A stretch of DNA of 11,259 nucleotides from Jimgerdemannia flammicorona. Its lineage: Eukaryota; Mucoromycota; Endogonomycetes; Endogonales; Endogonaceae. Shown one piece after another: positions 7,912 to 11,259 of the stretch (position 1 is its first letter; the number at the start of each line of letters is the position of its first letter). The notes under the pieces were generated by a model that was not told where the DNA came from, made no database searches, and saw nothing but the letters and a program-made list of their open reading frames with translations. The position numbers and the translations under genes are program-made. The DNA lies in the NCBI GenBank assembly GCA_003990745.1, contig RBNI01006505.1:1-11259 (forward strand), in the 5' to 3' direction.

Positions 7912-8186
7912 ATGCATAAGGAATAGCAAAGGCATAGGATTACCCTTGCATATAAATTTCCTCTATTCTTCTTATTTTCTTTTCTTTCTTGGTTCTTGAA
8001 ACGGTTCTCTTTGTCTAAATATCGTTTAATAGCTTTAGTGTTGACTATTTTAAAAATATAAGGAGCGATTTTTTCGCTTGCTCTTGCTTTAAAAGAGAAC
8101 GCAGAGTACTATAATTTTTAGGCTCCATAGTAGACCTAATATAGAACACCATATTATCAAAATTTACAACCAGACAAACTGTACAT

Positions 8187-9931
8187 AAAAATAAATATAT
8201 AATAGACAATGCAATTATAAATGAATACAAGAAAGCACTCCAATTTTTAGAAGTTAGATATAGTTGTAATTGCTCTTCTAAAGTTCCAAAAGAAGTATTT
8301 GCTAAGATATATAAGGCTTTTCAAGCTCTTTCTAAGTCAGAACAAGATATCTTTTTAATGGCTTAACTCAAAGTCATAGATGGTGGATCCATAAGCACTA
8401 GTCTATATCTTAAGAATAGGGCTTAAGTCAATAAGAGAACTATCTACTGCTGAAATTATAATATTATTATTTATCAAAAAACCTATTTCAATATACTATT
8501 GATTGTAATTATTTTGAAAATATCCAAAATCATCTGCTAAAAAATAGTCTTCTATCACAGGTCTATGATAATATAAAGAGAATATTATAGTAAAAAACCA
8601 AGATAGTGATTGATATAAATATAGCTATTATGGTAAAGAATTTTTTTATAAATTTTGCTAAAACCCATAGATTGTCTAGTTTAGTAAAAAATACCAATTG
8701 AGTTATCCAATCAATTATATTTCTACCAGTAGAAATAAGCTATAAGTCTATTTACTATGACTTTTTGGTTAGTCTAGAAGAAAATAGTAATTTGTATATT
8801 TTAAAATAATAGATTATAGTATTAACTAACTCCACAAATCCAAATTATGAGTCTCCAAACAGACTTATATAATACTTGTCAATACTTATAAAATGATTTA
8901 TAATTCAAAGCTTATAAGAGAAAGAGATTCAGAATTTATTAAAGAGATGTATAGAGTATCTCACTAAAACTAAGTTAGAATAAAACTATTATAATAAAAA
9001 TATCAAGTTAGTAGAGAAATAAAAAAAACTCATCAATTAATATTGACTGACAAATGGTAAAACTCAGTATTATATTATTAATGCTACTACTTATTATAGT
9101 TATAACTGAGTCTAAAATATTCATATACCTTATTCAGATCAACAAATTAGCAAAGTGTATTATCTTAGTACTTACAAAGTACAATTGTTTAGAATTTAGA
9201 ATGAAGTAGTCTATGAGCAAATTAATTATATACTAAATAAGAATAACTTTTTTTTTGAAAAGGTCTAAATAGTATACTTAGCTTAGTATTTGATAGAATT
9301 AAATAATTGAATATAGGTGAAAAGTACTTAAAAATCATTTATAATAATATAGATAGACAAAATAAAAATAATACTACTTTTTGATTTTATTTATACTTAG
9401 TAATTTATAGATATTATAAAAGTATTGAACTTAACTTCATAGTTTCAGATTATATTAAATTCAAGTATAATGATAGTTTTGATCTAATTAAAAGGCTTTA
9501 TTATAAAACTATAGTAGATTGTATAGATCATATTATAGATATAGTAAAAAAAATCTAGTATTTCTAAATTAAATAAAGCTTAACATTATAATGATAATAA
9601 AGAGTTTCAATATTTTAATATCTTAAGTAGTTTGAAAGTTTACTTTAAGGAGCTATCTGATATATAAAAGTTTCAACATTTTCTTTTTATTAGTTCTAAT
9701 CTCATTATGGTCAAAACTCAAGTAGTTATAAATAGTCTATTCTAAGAATTCAAACTATTAAAAAGTAATAAATCTAAAGCTTCAAAAGTTATAGAAAAAA
9801 TCAAGATCTTATTATTTTCAGTATTAGTATTTTCTTCTATAGAGTTAAAATATTAAAAATATCTTTATTATAATATTTGCCCCTTTGTCTGAGATAAATG
9901 TAAAGATATTACTTATTTAAAATCAATCTAA
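8187..9931 (+). pseudogene. Decayed transposase-like gene with a DN..(G)QNKN type motif
   Basis: Conceptual translation in shifting frames gives a colinear relic of a transposase-like protein that I recall as abundant in AM fungi. Readable blocks are NEYKKALQFLEVRYSCNCSS and KIYKAFQALSKSEQDIFLMA (8220-8363), LTPQIQIMS and TDLYNTCQYL (8826-8888), HIPYSDQQ (9122-9145), GEKYLKI through RQNKN (9316-9369), SFDLIKRLYYKTIVDCIDHI (9475-9534) and YNICPFV (near 9889). The RQNKN block corresponds to a D-N-C-x-G-Q-N-K-N motif, here changed to Y-N-N-I-D-R-Q-N-K-N, so probable catalytic residues are lost. In-frame stops fit TGG to TGA (9107, 9382), CAA to TAA (9581, 9665) and CGA to TGA (9890); there are also frameshifts (for example near 9553). 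It is not functional. Terminal repeats and exact ends were not found. Confidence 0.7.
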
Positions 9932-10011
9932 TTAATATTCTTGATAAATAAAATATTATATATATAATTTTTCTCATAATAATAAAATATAAAAATTAAG
10001 AATAATTAAAA

Positions 10012-10820
10012 GCTTGGTTAAGACACTAAGTTAAATATAATAAAGATCAACTTGATAATTTAGATAAGTATAAAATAAGTATTAAAAATCTTAATTTTAG
10101 TTAATAAGATCTAAAGGTAAATTAGTAATTAAGAACATTCTCAAACTTACTACTTTAAACTTAAATAATAATAAGTTATTAGAGATAGAAATAATTAACT
10201 ATTCTAAATTAAAAAAGATTATTACTTTGTATAATAAAAAAACAGCCAAAGAAGAGAAAACTCATACTTATATTAATAAAAAAAGTGAAACTAAAATTGA
10301 AAGAATGACTATTAGTAAAAAAGTTAAGTCTATTTTGGTAAACCTGACTATTACTAATTATCCAAAAGTTAAAAAATTATATATACTTATAGTAATGAAT
10401 TAACTAATTTAGATATTAGTAAATTAAAAAACTTAAAGATTTTTTCTTATAATAATAATAATTTATTAGATAGTAATAAAGTAAAGTTAGATAGTTTGGG
10501 TTTGCCAAAAGAGAGAAATATGAAAATTAGTACTATTAAAACTCTAATAATAATGATTTTATTGATAATTATAAAATAGAGGAGATTGATATCTCTAATA
10601 AAGCTAGTTGAGAAGATAAATTAGAAATTAAAAACTGTCTTCAACTTATCTCTTTAATAGTGAATAATTGTGATTTAACAGAACTAATAATTAAAAACTA
10701 CTCTAATATAAAACTTTATTTTTTAATATAATAAGATTAGAACAATAGACTTAACTAAATTAACTAAGTTAGAAGATTTATACTATTCTGATAATTAATT
10801 AGAAAGTTAGACTTAACTAA
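10012..10820 (+). pseudogene. Decayed leucine-rich repeat protein gene
   Basis: Relic of an LRR protein. It begins with AWL...KYNKDQLDNLDKYKI (from 10012), like the W-L-x-x-x-Y head of AM-fungal LRR proteins. A 93-codon open stretch (10122-10400) carries repeats such as LTTLNLNNNKLLEIEIINYS and LTITNYPKVKKLYI. After a frameshift LTNLDISKLKNLKIFSYNNN follows (from 10400), and then KLEIKNCLQLISLIVNNCDL (from about 10618) and TELIIKNYSN. Repeat length is near 22-23 residues with L-x-x-L-x-I/L-x-N/S-x-x-x-L spacing. Cys positions read Tyr (TGT to TAT) in places, and a TGA at 10609 stands where Trp is likely. Neighbouring the transposase relic, it may be a host-gene copy captured into the repeat block, or another repeat family. 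It is not functional. Confidence 0.65.
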
Positions 10821-11215
10821 AAAGTAGAGAAGGAGAGCCCAGCAGGAGCCAGGAGAGTGAACCCAGAGTCAGTATCAAAGTGAATAGAAGATATATAGAA
10901 AAGTATGTATAAGAGAGATGAACAAAGAATATAACTAAATAGCTTCTTTCTCCACTACCTTACTGGTCATAAAGTTTAGTAGACAACCTTCTGAGTCTCC
11001 TTCTTCCTAATATTATCCCCTCTATCATAGATTAGTTTATTATGCCTATATAGATATAGTGAGAGGAGGACAATAGTAATGAGTTACCCTTTTATCAGTA
11101 TCAGATCAGTATCTTCTCTACTTTTTTGCAGATTCTGGTACCTTCAGCTATATCTAGAGTATACTTGTTTTGGTGTAGCACCTTCTTCCTTTTGCTATTA
11201 CCAATAAGATATTGT

Positions 11216-11218
<3 letters not shown>
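10821..11218. other. CpG-free tail without identifiable gene
   Basis: The start is purine-rich (around 10826-10870, GA/AG-rich on the plus strand) and the end is pyrimidine-rich. No frame on either strand gave recognisable protein. It shares the absence of CpG with the rest of the block and may be the untranslated end or terminal part of a decayed element. Confidence 0.5.

Positions 11219-11259
<41 letters not shown>
11219..11259. repeat. Poly-T run at window end
   Basis: Forty-one T's fill the end of the window. Like the poly-A at the start, this suggests a sequence piece bounded by homopolymers, or a poly-A tail of a minus-strand retroelement. The sequence alone cannot separate these. Confidence 0.95.

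Larger units (their letters stand above)
7581..8186. other. Downstream flank, no supported gene
   Basis: A 149-codon frame (7550-7999) starts inside the last exon of the previous gene in another frame and has a low-complexity, K/T/S-rich product without domain character, so I do not call it. The stretch holds short AAGCCACAAGC-like repeats (about 7755-7790), a stem-loop (7848-7911) and the switch into CpG-free AT-rich DNA after about 8100. Confidence 0.5.
8102..11259. other. CpG-free, AT-rich decayed repeat block
   Basis: After the CG at 8100-8101 I find no CpG dinucleotide on reading through to the end, about 3.16 kb, while CpG is common in 71-8100. With C and G each near 10%, about 30 would be expected by chance composition alone (rough estimate by eye). 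The block contains two genes riddled with transition-type stops. Together these point to deamination of methylated cytosines or a RIP-like process acting on repeats. Confidence 0.85.

Noticed and set aside
7550..7999. 149-codon plus frame
   Set aside because: It begins within the last exon of the preceding gene in another frame and has a low-complexity K/T/S/A product with no recognisable motif.
8045..8230. 61-codon minus frame with a hydrophobic N-terminus
   Set aside because: It lies across the boundary of AT-rich DNA and is antisense to the transposase relic. Hydrophobic residues are expected from AT-rich codons.
8461..10800. Mitochondrial DNA as the source of the AT-rich block
   Set aside because: The readable relics are a transposase-like protein and LRRs rather than respiratory or ribosomal genes. 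TGA at tryptophan sites is accompanied by TAA and TGA at Gln and Arg sites, so decay explains it better than a mitochondrial code.

Overview
The window looks like nuclear DNA from a filamentous, intron-rich fungus. The genes have short introns (70-263 bp) with GTGAGT/GTATGT-type donors. The best fit is Mucoromycota, most likely an arbuscular mycorrhizal fungus (Glomeromycotina). That placement is an inference from protein style: a TKL-like kinase with a MACPF-like tail, a family I associate with Mucoromycota, and relics of a transposase-like protein and of LRR proteins that I recall from AM fungi. Nothing looks bacterial, and I saw no tRNA, rRNA or CRISPR array.

Layout. Positions 1-70 are poly-A followed by an (AT)n run. 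Positions 71-1310 hold no convincing gene, only a weak Cys-rich open frame (1-224, minus) and a T26A10 tract. A speculative two-exon small gene lies at 1311-1656 (plus) and overlaps the end of the next gene. 1621-2417 (minus) is a complete four-exon REX1-B (DNA excision repair) gene. Its upstream region, 2480-2524, carries E-box, TGACTCA, CCAAT and ACGCGT motifs. 2848-5747 (minus) is a four-exon gene for an 814-residue kinase fused to a MACPF-like region and an unidentified C-terminal domain. Divergent from it, 6705-7580 (plus) encodes an uncharacterised protein of a probable Mucoromycota family in four exons; its 5' end is unresolved. A possible upstream exon (5923-6144) is separated from it by a long intron that may contain an inserted element bounded by 12-bp direct repeats.

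From about 8100 to the end the character changes abruptly. The DNA becomes very AT-rich and I find no CpG at all. It holds two decayed plus-strand genes: a transposase-like protein with a D-N-x-x-x-x-Q-N-K-N type motif (about 8187-9931) and a leucine-rich repeat protein (about 10012-10820). Both are broken by TGG-to-TGA, CAA-to-TAA and CGA-to-TGA type stops plus frameshifts, as expected from methylation- or RIP-like C-to-T decay. The window ends in 41 T's.

The intact genes do not form a pathway. REX1-B belongs to nucleotide excision repair, the kinase is probably a signalling or recognition protein, and the plus-strand gene has no known role. The two most informative points are the kinase/MACPF-like fusion and the sharply bounded CpG-free repeat graveyard.
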